Shown: positions 10,613-19,453 of the stretch, one piece after another
Numbering within the stretch: position 1 is the first letter of the stretch
Layout: each line of letters starts with the position of its first letter
Assembly: GCF_014490745.1 (NCBI RefSeq)
Contig: NZ_LZEU01000001.1
Span: 1,949,501 to 2,013,500 of the forward strand
Length of the DNA stretch: 64,000 nucleotides
Reading direction: 5' to 3'
Source of the DNA: Pseudomonas alcaligenes
Lineage (GTDB): Bacteria > Pseudomonadota > Gammaproteobacteria > Pseudomonadales > Pseudomonadaceae
Position numbers and translations under genes: made by a program
The notes under the pieces: generated by a model
The model's database searches: none
Told to the model about the DNA's origin: nothing
Seen by the model: only the letters and a program-made list of their open reading frames with translations

Positions 10613-12058
10613 TCAGTGCTGTTCCGCCACGCGCTGGTGCAGTTGCCGGGAAAGCTGATCCAGGCGCTCGCCGAGGGCCAGCAGTGACTCCTGGGCACTC
10701 AGCAGTTCGGCACTGGCGGCGCGCTGCCGCTGGCTGGCCTCGCGCTGGGCAGCGCTGTTGTCGCGCACCTGGGCCAGTTGCCGGTGCGCCTGGTCGAGGG
10801 CCTGGCTGTGCTGGAGGATGGCACCGGAAAGGTTCTCCGTGAGCGCGGCGTTCTCGCCCAGGGCATCGCCGACATTGCTCACCTGTTCGGCGCCGGTGTT
10901 GACGATCTGCTCGGACTGACCGAGTACGCTCTGCACCGTGTCGGCGGTCTGGTTGCTGCGCTGCGACAGGCTGCGCACCTCGTCGGCAACCACGGCAAAG
11001 CCGCGGCCATGCTGGCCGGCGCGGGCCGCCTCGATGGCCGCGTTGAGCGCCAGCAAGTTGGTCTGCTGGGCGATGGCGCTGATCATCTGCATGGATTCGG
11101 CGATGCGCTGGTTGCTCTGCTGAATGGCCTGCATGCTGGCCTGGGCCGCCTGCATGCGCTCGGCGCAGTGATTGACCTGGGTGCTGCTGTGCTGGGTGTC
11201 CTGGCTCAGCTGCTGCATGTGCGCGGTGCTGCTGGCCAGGCTGTCCAGCACCTGGTGCAGGGACAGGTCGAGCTGCAGCATGGCATCGGCCTGCTGTTGC
11301 ACGTCGCCGTCGATGCTCTGGCAGCGCTGGCGGATATTGTCCTGGGTGCTGTGCAGTTGTTGCGCCAGCTGGCGCAGGTCGCTGGCGCTGTGGCGCACTT
11401 CGTCGAGCAGACTAGCCAGCTGCTGGCTGCCGGCGGTGGCGGCCTTGCCCACGCGTTCGGCCTCGTCGAGGTTCTGCTGGGCATCCTCCAGTGCCTGGCG
11501 ACGTACCCGTGAGCTGTACCACTGGGCCAGCCACATGGTGATCACCGGCAGCATGTAGCCGGAGTAGTCGTTGAGCATGGCTTCGCGCGGGGTCAGCTCG
11601 AAGGCGGGTAGCACGGCGCCGCTGCGCTGCAGGCGGATCAGCCAGAACACGAACAGCAGCTGCAGCAAGGCCCAGAACGCCGCGCTGCGCCCGCCGAGCA
11701 GCAGGTAGGCAAAGCCGATCACCACCAGTGGCCAGAAGATGTGCGCAGAGTGCAGGCCGCCCAGGTGGTAGATGAGAATCATCGCGTAGCTGCTGATCAG
11801 CGCCAGCGAGAAGTTGCCCACGCCGCGCACCGGCAGCCAGGCATTGCGCAGGATCAGCACCACCAGCGGCATGCCGATGATCAGCAGGAAGGAGCCCTGC
11901 ATCAGCGCGTCGTTGCCCAGGCGTCCTCACTTGATCCCGCTGTACAGGCCGATGGTCAGGCCGCAGTAGGCGAAGAAGGTCAGCATGCGGCTCAGCAACT
12001 GGTCGTTGCGACTCTGCTCGAGCGGGGGGAGGGAAGTGGCTATCAGCCCCTGTTGCAT
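10613..12058 (-). pseudogene. Methyl-accepting chemotaxis protein split by an in-frame TGA
   Basis: The full frame would give about 481 residues: an N-terminal cytoplasmic tail, five or six membrane segments, then a coiled-coil signalling domain. The hairpin tip is intact ([20 protein letters not shown]), and there is no periplasmic ligand domain. The frame is interrupted by TGA at 11929-11927, at codon 44, just after the first membrane segment (LTIGLYSGIK). The downstream part is open from 11926 in the same frame, and the next ATG is at 11902 without a visible ribosome site. This is a nonsense mutation or a sequencing error; readthrough is also possible. Without it the gene would be a soluble-signal or membrane-state chemoreceptor. 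Confidence 0.75.
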
Positions 12059-12320
12059 GGGATGGGCTCCGTTCTTGTTATGAGTGACGACTGGCGTGCA
12101 GCTACCCTGGCGGCCGCGCTCCAAGTGGAATGCGCTCGCATAGTGGCAGATGGCCTTTAGGGGAGATTACCCCGTCAAACTGCTGGCGGCGATAGTCTGG
12201 CGACGAGTAGTCGCTGGTGCAGCCGCTGAAATGCCGGTCACCCGCCTGGCGGCGGGGTTCGTGGCCATGGAGGTGGCCGAAGTGCCTGCAGAAAAGGCGG
12301 GATTGGCCTCGGGCTGCGGA

Positions 12321-12716
12321 TTACTCCGACCAGACCGCGAATTCGTTGCCGCTCGGGTCGGCAAAGTGGAAGCGCCGCCCGCCGGGGAAGCTGAAGATGT
12401 CCTTGAGCAGGCTGCCGCCTGCGGCGATGACCCGTTCCCGGCTGGCTTGCAGATCCTCGCTGTAGAGCACGATCAACGCACTGCCGCTGGCGCTGGAGAC
12501 TTGCAGGGGCGAGCGGTAGAAGCCGCCGTCGATGCCGGCACCGTTGAAACAGCTGTAGTCCGGGCCGTAGTCGGTGAAGCTCCAGGCGAAGGCCTCGACG
12601 AAGAAGGCCTTGCTGCGTTCGAGGTTGCTAGCAGGCAGTTCCAGGTAGTTGATGCGGTGGTGCTGATGTATGGCATGCCCCTTGGCGTTTGCGGTGGGTA
12701 CATTGCGTGCCGGCAC
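12321..12716 (-). CDS. VOC (glyoxalase/bleomycin resistance) family protein
   Basis: About 131 residues with the single VOC fold: INYLELPASNLERSKAFF at the start, a central YSCFNGAG...GGFYR strand, and FADPSGNEFAVWSE at the end. This is the usual length for small members that bind a metal and act on unknown substrates. The start is uncertain. The GTG at 12716 lies inside a perfect 11-bp hairpin, so translation may begin at a rarer codon closer to the conserved HHRINYLEL. Confidence 0.8.
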   Translation of the reverse strand: MPARNVPTANAKGHAIHQHHRINYLELPASNLERSKAFFVEAFAWSFTDYGPDYSCFNGAGIDGGFYRSPLQVSSASGSALIVLYSEDLQASRERVIAAGGSLLKDIFSFPGGRRFHFADPSGNEFAVWSE

Positions 12717-12741
12717 CCTTCAGCTGCAGCGCTGAAGGGTG
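12714..12741 (-). terminator. Perfect 11-bp hairpin after the methyltransferase gene
   Basis: CACCCTTCAGC/GCTGAAGGGTG with a 6-nt loop, 15 nt past the methyltransferase stop. It has no U-run, and it overlaps the candidate start of the VOC gene. Confidence 0.45.
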
Positions 12742-12755
12742 TCGACGGGACAGGC

Positions 12756-13535
12756 TTAGAAGATCTTCCAGGCCTGCGGATCGTTTGGCTCGGCACCGCG
12801 CGGGGTCGCCGGAACGGTCTTGTAGGCCATGGGCAGGCGGGTGGCGGCGTCATTCTTGACGACGCGACGGGCATCGATAAACACCCGCTCGCCGCGTACG
12901 CTGATCCGTTCCACGGCGAAACCCACGTCTTCCAGCATGAGTTTCAGGCACTTCGAGGTGAAGCCCCAGAAATTGCTGCGGTCGGCATTCACCTGGCCGT
13001 GTTCGGGAAAGCGAGTGTGATCGGGGATGAAGCGCATCACCGGTTCGCTGGCCAGGTTGCCCGGCAGCAGCTTGTCGATGCAGTAGGACTCGAGGAACAG
13101 GCGGTCGTTGCTCAGGCCGGCGCAGTTGGCCAGGGCCAGGTAGGGATCCGAGACGTGATAGAGCAGACCCAGTGCCAGCACGACGTCGAACTTGCCGTAC
13201 TGCTCATGGGAGATGTCGAGCACATTGGTCTGGTGATGCTCGATACCGTTCAGGCCGTTGATGTATTGGGCCAGGCCAAAGCCGGAGTTGTCCTTGTGGC
13301 GGAAGTCGAAAGCCACGACCCGTGCGCCGCGCTGGTGGGCCTCGAAGCTGAAGAAACCGTTGGAGGCGCCGACATCGGCCAGGCTGATACCGCTCATGTC
13401 CTGCGGCAGCTCCAGCTCCTTCCACAGGCTGCTGGGGTCGTAGGAACCACGGGTACGAACGCCTGGAATGATTTCGAAGTCGTGGTGCCAGGATTTGCCC
13501 TGTACCAGTTGCAGAGCGATTTCTTTGTCGAGCAT
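12756..13535 (-). CDS. Class I SAM-dependent methyltransferase (CmoB/DUF1698-like)
   Basis: A 259-residue Rossmann methyltransferase. The SAM-binding loop is SLADVGASNGFFSFEA (about residues 53-68), with an acidic VVAFDFRHKD strand and a motif IV-like region FDVVLALGLLYHVSDP. The architecture resembles the tRNA-uridine carboxymethyl transferase CmoB, but the protein is shorter and the substrate is not evident. The start at MLDKEIAL follows an AGGA ribosome site at proper spacing. It is divergent from an LTA-synthase-like gene. Confidence 0.75.
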   Translation of the reverse strand: MLDKEIALQLVQGKSWHHDFEIIPGVRTRGSYDPSSLWKELELPQDMSGISLADVGASNGFFSFEAHQRGARVVAFDFRHKDNSGFGLAQYINGLNGIEHHQTNVLDISHEQYGKFDVVLALGLLYHVSDPYLALANCAGLSNDRLFLESYCIDKLLPGNLASEPVMRFIPDHTRFPEHGQVNADRSNFWGFTSKCLKLMLEDVGFAVERISVRGERVFIDARRVVKNDAATRLPMAYKTVPATPRGAEPNDPQAWKIF

Positions 13536-13823
13536 TGAGTGCATCCTGCGCAAGTTAAGCGGTCTGACGATTGAGCAAGGTCTGAAGGATAGCCGCTGTG
13601 GAAACTATTGATCTGCGGTGGGTCTGATTCGGAGCGGCGAAGTTATACCGCACCTGCCAGGTTTGTGCAGCGCTCAGGATCGGGGTGATGGGGGCTGGGC
13701 ACGGCATAATTTCAACGGAAATTTCACAGCGATTAGCCGATACTGCGGCCCAGCGGGGTCTGTTCCAGTTTGCACCGGAGCAGGCACGACCTTTCAATAT
13801 TGCCTGTCATCGGAAACCAGCGC

Positions 13824-15911
13824 ATGTCTCCAGTGGATAGCCTCCAGCCGCAGTCGAAGACGCTTCAACCGCTTTCCCCCAGTATCCGCAGCCACCTGGC
13901 CTTTACTTTCGGCAGTGCCCTGGCGCTGTTGCTGATGTATTCGCTGCTGCGCCTGGCGCTGCTGGCCTACAACCATGAGCAGATCGGCAATACGCCGGTT
14001 AGCCAGTTGCTCGAGGCGTTCGCCAATGGCCTGCGCTTCGACCTGCGCCTGGTGGTCTACGCCTGCGCGCCGCTGCTGCTGGCACTGCTGAGTCTGCGCA
14101 CGATGGCGGCGCGACGTGTGCAGGTGGCCTGGCTGACCCTGTTCGCCAGCCTGACCCTGTTTCTCGGGGTGGCCGAGCTGGATTTCTACCGCGAGTTCCA
14201 TCAGCGCCTGAACAGCCTGGTGTTCCAGTATCTGGAAGAAGACCTGGGCACCGTGCTGAGCATGGTCTGGTATGGCTTCCCGGTGCTGCGCTACCTGCTG
14301 GCCTGGGCCCTGGGCACTGCCGCGCTGGCGTTGTTGTTCCTGTGGATCGAGCGGACGACCCGTACGCGCCAGGCCATTCGGCCGCTGGCCTGGTATGGCC
14401 GTCTGGTGGTGTTCTTCCTCTGCCTGCTGCTGGCGGTGCTCGGTGCTCGCGGCACCCTCAAGCAGGGGCCGCCCCTGCGCTGGGGCGATGCCTTCACCAC
14501 CGACTCGATGTTCGCCAACCACTTGGGCCTGAACGGCACCCTGAGCCTGATCGAAGCGGCCCGCAACAGTTTCTCCAGCCACCGCGACAACACCTGGAAG
14601 GCCAGCCTGCCGCCGGCCGAGGCGTTGCAGGTGGTGCGTCAGATGCTGCTCGGCGAGCATGATCGCCTGGTGGACGCCGACAGCGCCGCAATCCGTCGCG
14701 ACTTCGTGTCACCGCAGGCCGCTACCCTGCCGGCGCGCAACGTGGTGGTGATCCTGATGGAAAGCTTTGCCGCACGCTGGGTCGGCGCCCTTGGCAGCGA
14801 CGCCGGGATTACCCCGAACTTCGACCGCCTGAGCCAGGAGGGGCTGCTGTTCACCCGCTTCTTCTCCAACGGTACCCACACCCACCAGGGCATGTTCGCC
14901 ACCATGGCGTGCTTCCCCAACCTGCCGGGCTTCGAATACCTGATGCGTACCCCCGAGGGCGGCCATCAGTTCTCCGGCCTGCCGCAACTGCTCAGTGCCC
15001 GCGGTTACGACGACCTGTACGTCTACAACGGCAACTTCCAGTGGGATAACCAGTCCGGCTTCTTCAGCAACCAGGGCATGCGCCGTTTCATTGGCCGCGA
15101 GGATTTCGTCGACCCGGTGTTCATCGACCCGACCTGGGGTGTGTCCGACCAGGACATGTTCGACCGTGGCGCCGCCGAACTGGCCAAGCTTGACCCGAAC
15201 AAGCCGTTCTATGCCCTGCTGCAGACCCTGTCCAACCATACGCCCTACGCCTTGCCGAAAGACCTGCCGGTAGCGCCGGTGACCGACCAGGGTTCCTACA
15301 ACGAACACCTCACCGCCATGCGCTACGCCGACTGGGCGCTCGGGCAGTTCTTCGAGAAGGCCAAGAAGGAGCCGTACTACAACAACACCCTGTTCGTAGT
15401 GGTCGGCGACCATGGTTTCGGCAGCCCCGAGCAGCTCACCGAGATGGATCTGTTCCGTTTCAACGTGCCGCTGCTGCTGATCGCCCCGGGCCTGCAGGAC
15501 AAGTTCGGTACGCGCCGCGATACGGTGGGTACGCAGATCGACGTGGTGCCGACCATCATGGGCCGCCTGGGTGGCGACGTGCGTCACCAGTGCTGGGGCC
15601 GCGACCTGCTCAGCCTGCCCGAGGGCGACCAGGGTATCGGCGTGATCAAACCGTCGGGCAGCGACCAGACGGTGGCGGTGGTCAATGGCGACAAGATCCT
15701 GGTGCAGCCCAAGGGCCTGCCGGCCAAGCTCTATCACTACCAGCTCGGCGCTGGTGCCAAGGTCGAGGTGGTGGCCAACGATCCGGCCCAGCCGCTGCTG
15801 CACAAGCGCCTGGAAGCCTTCCTGCAGACTGCTACCCAGAGCCTGCTGCAGAACACCGCCGGGGTTGCCGAGCACGCGTCCAGTGCCCGCGGGGTTGCCA
15901 CCCAGCCCTGA
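13824..15911 (+). CDS. LTA synthase family phosphoglycerol/phosphoethanolamine-type transferase
   Basis: A 695-residue inner-membrane protein: five N-terminal membrane segments (about residues 25-210), then a periplasmic sulfatase-fold domain. Visible motifs are the metal ligand strand VVVILMESFAARW (about 308-320), the nucleophile region NGTHTHQGMFAT and the metal-binding VVGDHGF (about 530-536). These fit the LtaS/MdoB (OpgB) group that transfers phosphoglycerol or related groups to periplasmic glucans or lipids. The target in this organism is not shown by the sequence. It is convergent with an AraC regulator 12 bp away with no terminator between. Confidence 0.85.
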   Translation: MSPVDSLQPQSKTLQPLSPSIRSHLAFTFGSALALLLMYSLLRLALLAYNHEQIGNTPVSQLLEAFANGLRFDLRLVVYACAPLLLALLSLRTMAARRVQVAWLTLFASLTLFLGVAELDFYREFHQRLNSLVFQYLEEDLGTVLSMVWYGFPVLRYLLAWALGTAALALLFLWIERTTRTRQAIRPLAWYGRLVVFFLCLLLAVLGARGTLKQGPPLRWGDAFTTDSMFANHLGLNGTLSLIEAARNSFSSHRDNTWKASLPPAEALQVVRQMLLGEHDRLVDADSAAIRRDFVSPQAATLPARNVVVILMESFAARWVGALGSDAGITPNFDRLSQEGLLFTRFFSNGTHTHQGMFATMACFPNLPGFEYLMRTPEGGHQFSGLPQLLSARGYDDLYVYNGNFQWDNQSGFFSNQGMRRFIGREDFVDPVFIDPTWGVSDQDMFDRGAAELAKLDPNKPFYALLQTLSNHTPYALPKDLPVAPVTDQGSYNEHLTAMRYADWALGQFFEKAKKEPYYNNTLFVVVGDHGFGSPEQLTEMDLFRFNVPLLLIAPGLQDKFGTRRDTVGTQIDVVPTIMGRLGGDVRHQCWGRDLLSLPEGDQGIGVIKPSGSDQTVAVVNGDKILVQPKGLPAKLYHYQLGAGAKVEVVANDPAQPLLHKRLEAFLQTATQSLLQNTAGVAEHASSARGVATQP

Positions 15912-15923
15912 TGCGGGGAGCCT

Positions 15924-16940
15924 TCAGCGGCGCTGGAACTGGCGGGGTGGCAGGCCTTTCCAGCGCTTGAAGGCATGGATGAAGTTGGACACCTCGCCGT
16001 AGCCCAGGCGCTCGGCGATTTCCTCCAGGGTCAGCCCGCCGGTGGCGAGCAGTTCCTCGGCCAGGGCCTGGCGCACCTCCTCGAGCAGCTGGCGGAAGTT
16101 GCTGCCTTCTTCCTCCAGGCGCCGGCGCAGGGTGCGCGAACTCATGTGCAGGCTGTCCGCCACCTGTTCCATATCCGGCAGGCTCCCCGGGCGGCCCAGC
16201 AGCAGGCTGCGGATCTGTCCGGCCAGGCCAAGGCGCTGGCGGCGCTTGTCCAGCAGGCGCTGGCATTGCTCCTCGCATTGGGCGACCACCTGTGGGTTGG
16301 CACCGGGCAGCGGCAAGTCGAATACCTGACTGTCGATCACCAGGCGGTTGTCGGCCTGGGCGAAGCGCGGCAGCAGGCCGATCTCCTGAACATAGAGGCG
16401 GGTGTCGGTCGGCTCGGCCAGGCGCAGGTCGAGGCGCTTGAGTATCTGCGGTCGATCGACCAGGGCACGCTGGATACAGAGCATGCCGCCGAGATCGCGC
16501 TCCAGCAGAAAGGCGCGCAGATCTTCGGGGATGTCCTGATCGTCGAACAGCAGGTGGATTTCGCCGTCGTACTCCTCCAGCCGCATGCCGTGGAAGGCAT
16601 AGGTCAGGTCGAGGTAGCGCAGGCCGAGCTGCGCGGCAGCGCGCGCGGTTGGGCTGCTGAGCAGGGCGAAGCTCCAGATGCCATAGGTATTGAGCTGGTA
16701 GCGCCGGCCGGCGAGCAGGCCAAGGCCGGGTTGCTGGCCGAGGCGGCCAACCAGATTGCGCACCAGTTGCAGCTCCTGGCTGGCATCGACTTCGGCCCCT
16801 GGCTCGCCGAGCACCTGCCAGCTCAGCCCGGTGGCGGCCAGGCAGTCGTCCAGTGCCAGGCCCTGGTCGAGGCCGAACTGGGTCAGCAATTGCACGCTGA
16901 TGGCGCTGCGTCGTACCGACAGGGGAGTGTCGCGGGGCAT
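15924..16940 (-). CDS. AraC-family transcriptional regulator (Arabinose_bd plus HTH)
   Basis: A 338-residue regulator. The N-terminal two-thirds is the Arabinose_bd-type ligand domain (LLTQFGLDQGL ... YGIWSFALLSSPT). The C-terminal ~95 residues form the AraC HTH_18 pair (VADSLHMSSRTLRRRLEEEG and EEIAERLGYGEVSNFIHAFKRW). The start at MPRDTPLS follows a GGAGG-free but short leader; a longer frame reaches into ppk2 and is rejected. A 32-bp bipartite motif 16 nt upstream of its start is duplicated in front of the monooxygenase operon at 19454, so it probably regulates that operon and itself. Confidence 0.9.
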   Translation of the reverse strand: MPRDTPLSVRRSAISVQLLTQFGLDQGLALDDCLAATGLSWQVLGEPGAEVDASQELQLVRNLVGRLGQQPGLGLLAGRRYQLNTYGIWSFALLSSPTARAAAQLGLRYLDLTYAFHGMRLEEYDGEIHLLFDDQDIPEDLRAFLLERDLGGMLCIQRALVDRPQILKRLDLRLAEPTDTRLYVQEIGLLPRFAQADNRLVIDSQVFDLPLPGANPQVVAQCEEQCQRLLDKRRQRLGLAGQIRSLLLGRPGSLPDMEQVADSLHMSSRTLRRRLEEEGSNFRQLLEEVRQALAEELLATGGLTLEEIAERLGYGEVSNFIHAFKRWKGLPPRQFQRR

Positions 16941-16955
16941 GGAGGCTTGGCCACA

Positions 16956-16987
16956 AGTCACAATCTGGAGGCTGACTATGCCATAAA
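16956..16987 (+). promoter_or_regulatory. Bipartite motif, copy A (upstream of the AraC gene)
   Basis: AGTCACAAT, 12 nt, then TATGCCATAAA. The two half-motifs and the spacing are identical to a second copy at 19359-19390. On the minus strand it lies 16-47 nt upstream of the AraC start, a position suited to autoregulation. Confidence 0.65.
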
Positions 16988-17037
16988 GCTTGGCCCGCGC
17001 CAGCGGGCCGATCAGGGGCGGCATGCGCCGCGCAGAA

Positions 17038-17057
17038 CGCCTGACGGGCGTCAGGCG
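17038..17057 (-). terminator. Hairpin after ppk2
   Basis: A perfect 9-bp stem CGCCTGACG/CGTCAGGCG with a 2-nt loop, 8 nt past the ppk2 stop. There is no U-run, so its function as a terminator is tentative. Confidence 0.4.
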
Positions 17058-17064
17058 AGGTGGG

Positions 17065-17868
17065 TCAGAAGCGTTCTTCGATGATCCGGAAGGGGTAGTG
17101 TGGGGACTTGTAGCGACCGATGCGGCCGCGCTTGGGCAGCTCGATCTGCTGTTCCTGGGTGAGGTCTTCATAAGGCACCTGCTCGAGCAGGTGGCTGATG
17201 ATGTTCAGGCGAACCCGCCGCTTGTCCTCGGAGTGCGCCATGTACCAGGGCGCCCAGGAGGAGTCGGAGGCAGCGAACATGTCGTCGCGGGCGCGGGTGT
17301 AGTCGTCCCAGCGGTTGAACGACTTGATGTCCATGGGCGACAGCTTCCAGATCTTGCGCCCGTCCTTGATGCGCTCCTGCAGGCGGCGGTGCTGCTCCTC
17401 GGGGCTGACTTCCAGCCAGTACTTGATGAGGATGATGCCGGACTCGACCAGCATCTTCTCGAACAACGGCACCACGGTGAGGAACTTGTGGGTCTGTTCC
17501 TCGGTGCAGAAGCCCATGACCCGTTCGACCCCGGCGCGGTTGTACCAGCTGCGGTCGAAGATCACCACTTCGCCGGCCGCCGGCATGTGCTGGATGTAGC
17601 GCTGGGCATACATCTGGGTCTTCTCTCGCTCGGTCGGTGCCGGTAGCGCGACTACGCGGAATACCCGCGGGCTCACCCGTTCGGTGATGGCCTTGATGGT
17701 GCCGCCCTTGCCGGCGCCATCACGACCTTCGAAGACAATGCAGACCTTCAGGTTCTTGGCCACCACCCACTGCTGGAGCTTGACCAGCTCGATGTGCAGT
17801 CGTTCCAGTTCCTTGTCATAGACCTTGCGACTGAGTCGCTCGCCGTCCTGAGCCTTTTTCTTGGCCAT
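17065..17868 (-). CDS. ppk2: Polyphosphate kinase 2 (PPK2)
   Basis: A 267-residue PPK2-family kinase that moves phosphate between polyphosphate and nucleotides. The Walker A motif GRDGAGKGG lies at residues 48-56, followed by the Walker B/lid region FDRSWYNRAGVERVMGFC and KYWLEVSPEEQHRRLQERIKD. This is the single-domain class. It is the third gene of a minus-strand operon, 15 nt behind an HlyD-like adaptor gene and preceded by a DUF3302 gene. Confidence 0.95.
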   Translation of the reverse strand: MAKKKAQDGERLSRKVYDKELERLHIELVKLQQWVVAKNLKVCIVFEGRDGAGKGGTIKAITERVSPRVFRVVALPAPTEREKTQMYAQRYIQHMPAAGEVVIFDRSWYNRAGVERVMGFCTEEQTHKFLTVVPLFEKMLVESGIILIKYWLEVSPEEQHRRLQERIKDGRKIWKLSPMDIKSFNRWDDYTRARDDMFAASDSSWAPWYMAHSEDKRRVRLNIISHLLEQVPYEDLTQEQQIELPKRGRIGRYKSPHYPFRIIEERF

Positions 17869-17883
17869 GTGGAGTCTCCGTAC

Positions 17884-18843
17884 TCAGTGGAAGGGGAAGA
17901 AGTAGTTCATCCAGGAGGCCATGCGCAGAAGGATCTTGCGCATGATTGCCACATGGTGGAAATGTTTGGAGTAGAGCGCCGCCTGGCCATAGGCGCCGCC
18001 TGGCATGAGTTCGCGGTACTGGTCGAACCTGGGGTCTGTCACTTCCAGCACCACCGGTACCCGTCCAGCCGGTGGCGAGCCGGTGAAGCCGATCAGGCTG
18101 CCACTGGGCTGTACCTGGCCCTCGGCGATCACTGGCATGACCATCTTCACCTTGGCCTGGAACACCTCGCCGGGGATGCCATCGAAGGCGATCTCCGCTT
18201 CGTCGCCCAGGGTCAGGCGCAGCTGGCTGTTCTGGCGCATCCAGGCCACGTAGTTGTGCTCCTCGAGAGGCACGAAAACCATCGCCGGGCGCAACGGCAT
18301 CTTCACCGCGCGAATGCCAGGGCGCAGCGAGACCTGGGTCACGTAGCCCTTGGAGGGCGCGCGCACCACGGTGCTGTCGAGGTCGTATTGGGCGCCGATG
18401 ATCTGCGCTTGCAGGTCTTCCACGCGCGCGGTGGTCAGGTCGACGTCGCGGCGATTGCCGACATTGCGCCGCGCCAGTTCGGTGGCGCGGATCTGATCGG
18501 CCCTGGCCGAGACCAGCTGGGCCTTGAGCGACTTGACCCGGCTTTCGTAGGGCGTCGGATCCATGCGGAACAGCACGTCACCTTTTTCCAGGATCCGGTT
18601 ACCCTCCACCGGCACCTCGATCACCATGCCGCTGACTGCCGGCACTATCGGTGTGCTGACGAAGTAGCTGCGCGACACCTCGGAATAGGGGTGGTTGTAG
18701 TTCATGGTGAAGATCAGCGCGCCGATGATCACCACGCCACCGAGCACGGCAGTGGGCACCGTCCATTTGTTCAGCGGAATCTTGAAGATCTTGAAGATGG
18801 CGACGCAGATGGCGGTGTAGGTAAGGACGAGCAACAGATCCAT
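17884..18843 (-). CDS. yiaV: HlyD-family membrane fusion protein (YiaV-like)
   Basis: A 319-residue inner-membrane adaptor. The N-terminus has two hydrophobic segments (about residues 3-20 and 28-46). Then come the split biotinyl-lipoyl domain (VPAVSGMVIEVPVEGNRILEKGDVLFRMDP and APSKGYVTQVSLRPG), a short alpha-hairpin, and a beta-barrel domain. The paired upstream DUF3302 gene is the same arrangement as E. coli yiaW-yiaV. No pump or outer-membrane partner is encoded nearby. Its stop is 15 nt from ppk2, implying cotranscription. Confidence 0.8.
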   Translation of the reverse strand: MDLLLVLTYTAICVAIFKIFKIPLNKWTVPTAVLGGVVIIGALIFTMNYNHPYSEVSRSYFVSTPIVPAVSGMVIEVPVEGNRILEKGDVLFRMDPTPYESRVKSLKAQLVSARADQIRATELARRNVGNRRDVDLTTARVEDLQAQIIGAQYDLDSTVVRAPSKGYVTQVSLRPGIRAVKMPLRPAMVFVPLEEHNYVAWMRQNSQLRLTLGDEAEIAFDGIPGEVFQAKVKMVMPVIAEGQVQPSGSLIGFTGSPPAGRVPVVLEVTDPRFDQYRELMPGGAYGQAALYSKHFHHVAIMRKILLRMASWMNYFFPFH

Positions 18844-18846
18844 GGC

Positions 18847-19236
18847 TCAGCCCTCCTGCCGCGGTGTTTCGGTTACTACCGGCGCCGCTTCCGGCGTCAC
18901 CGGCGAGGCGGGCGGAGCCTGGGCGGCCAGCAGTTCGCGCAGTTCGCCGAGCTGTTGCTCCAGTGCCCGTAGCCGCGGATCGTCCACCGGCGCTGGCGGA
19001 GGACTGGCGAAGCCCCAGCCGCGATCTTCCCGGTAAAGGGTTGCCCAGATCCACAGGAAGGGCCAGATGGCATGCAGGGTGAACAGGCTGACCCAGCCTG
19101 CAACATGAATTGCATCCTGTTGCGGATGATTGCGGTGTACGGCGATCTCGTAAGGAATGTCGTGGATCGCGATCACTCCGTAGAACAGCACAACACCAAC
19201 GAAAATCAGAATCCCCAGAGCGACATAGTCCAGCAT
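18847..19236 (-). CDS. yiaW: DUF3302 inner-membrane protein (YiaW-like)
   Basis: A 129-residue protein with two transmembrane segments (about residues 5-24 and 47-67) separated by the conserved IHDIPYEIAVHRNHPQQDAI loop, as in DUF3302. The C-terminal 50 residues are a proline/alanine-rich tail after a short coiled-coil (LRALEQQLGELRELL). It is the first gene of the yiaW-yiaV-ppk2 operon and 3 nt upstream of the HlyD-like gene. The start MLDYVALG was chosen over a frame extending 126 residues upstream with no conservation signal. Confidence 0.85.
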   Translation of the reverse strand: MLDYVALGILIFVGVVLFYGVIAIHDIPYEIAVHRNHPQQDAIHVAGWVSLFTLHAIWPFLWIWATLYREDRGWGFASPPPAPVDDPRLRALEQQLGELRELLAAQAPPASPVTPEAAPVVTETPRQEG

Positions 19237-19358
19237 TCCAGCCCCCTTGTTAGTTCTCCCCCAGAGCAGGCTAGCAAAGGGTTGGGAAGGCTGCCATTGC
19301 GTCCCGGCAAGGCATTTGGCGCGAATGCCAATGGGCGGGAAAAGCGCTTCTGTCCGAA

Positions 19359-19390
19359 AGTCACAATTAATTGGCCGCCTATGCCATAAA
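19359..19390 (+). promoter_or_regulatory. Bipartite motif, copy B (upstream of the monooxygenase operon)
   Basis: AGTCACAAT, 12 nt, then TATGCCATAAA, identical in both halves and in spacing to copy A at 16956-16987. It ends 63 nt before the monooxygenase ATG, a typical place for AraC-type activation next to a promoter. Confidence 0.65.
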
Positions 19391-19453
19391 CCCGTTCGGG
19401 CAGAGTGATTAGCATCCGTGCATCCGCAATACTGGCGGTTCACGGAGACCACA

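Noticed and set aside
13725..13755. A possible FliA promoter (GGAAATTT, 11 nt, GCCGATAC) upstream of the LTA-synthase-like gene
   Set aside because: The -10 is good but the -35 matches only 5 of 8, and the gene has no obvious motility link.
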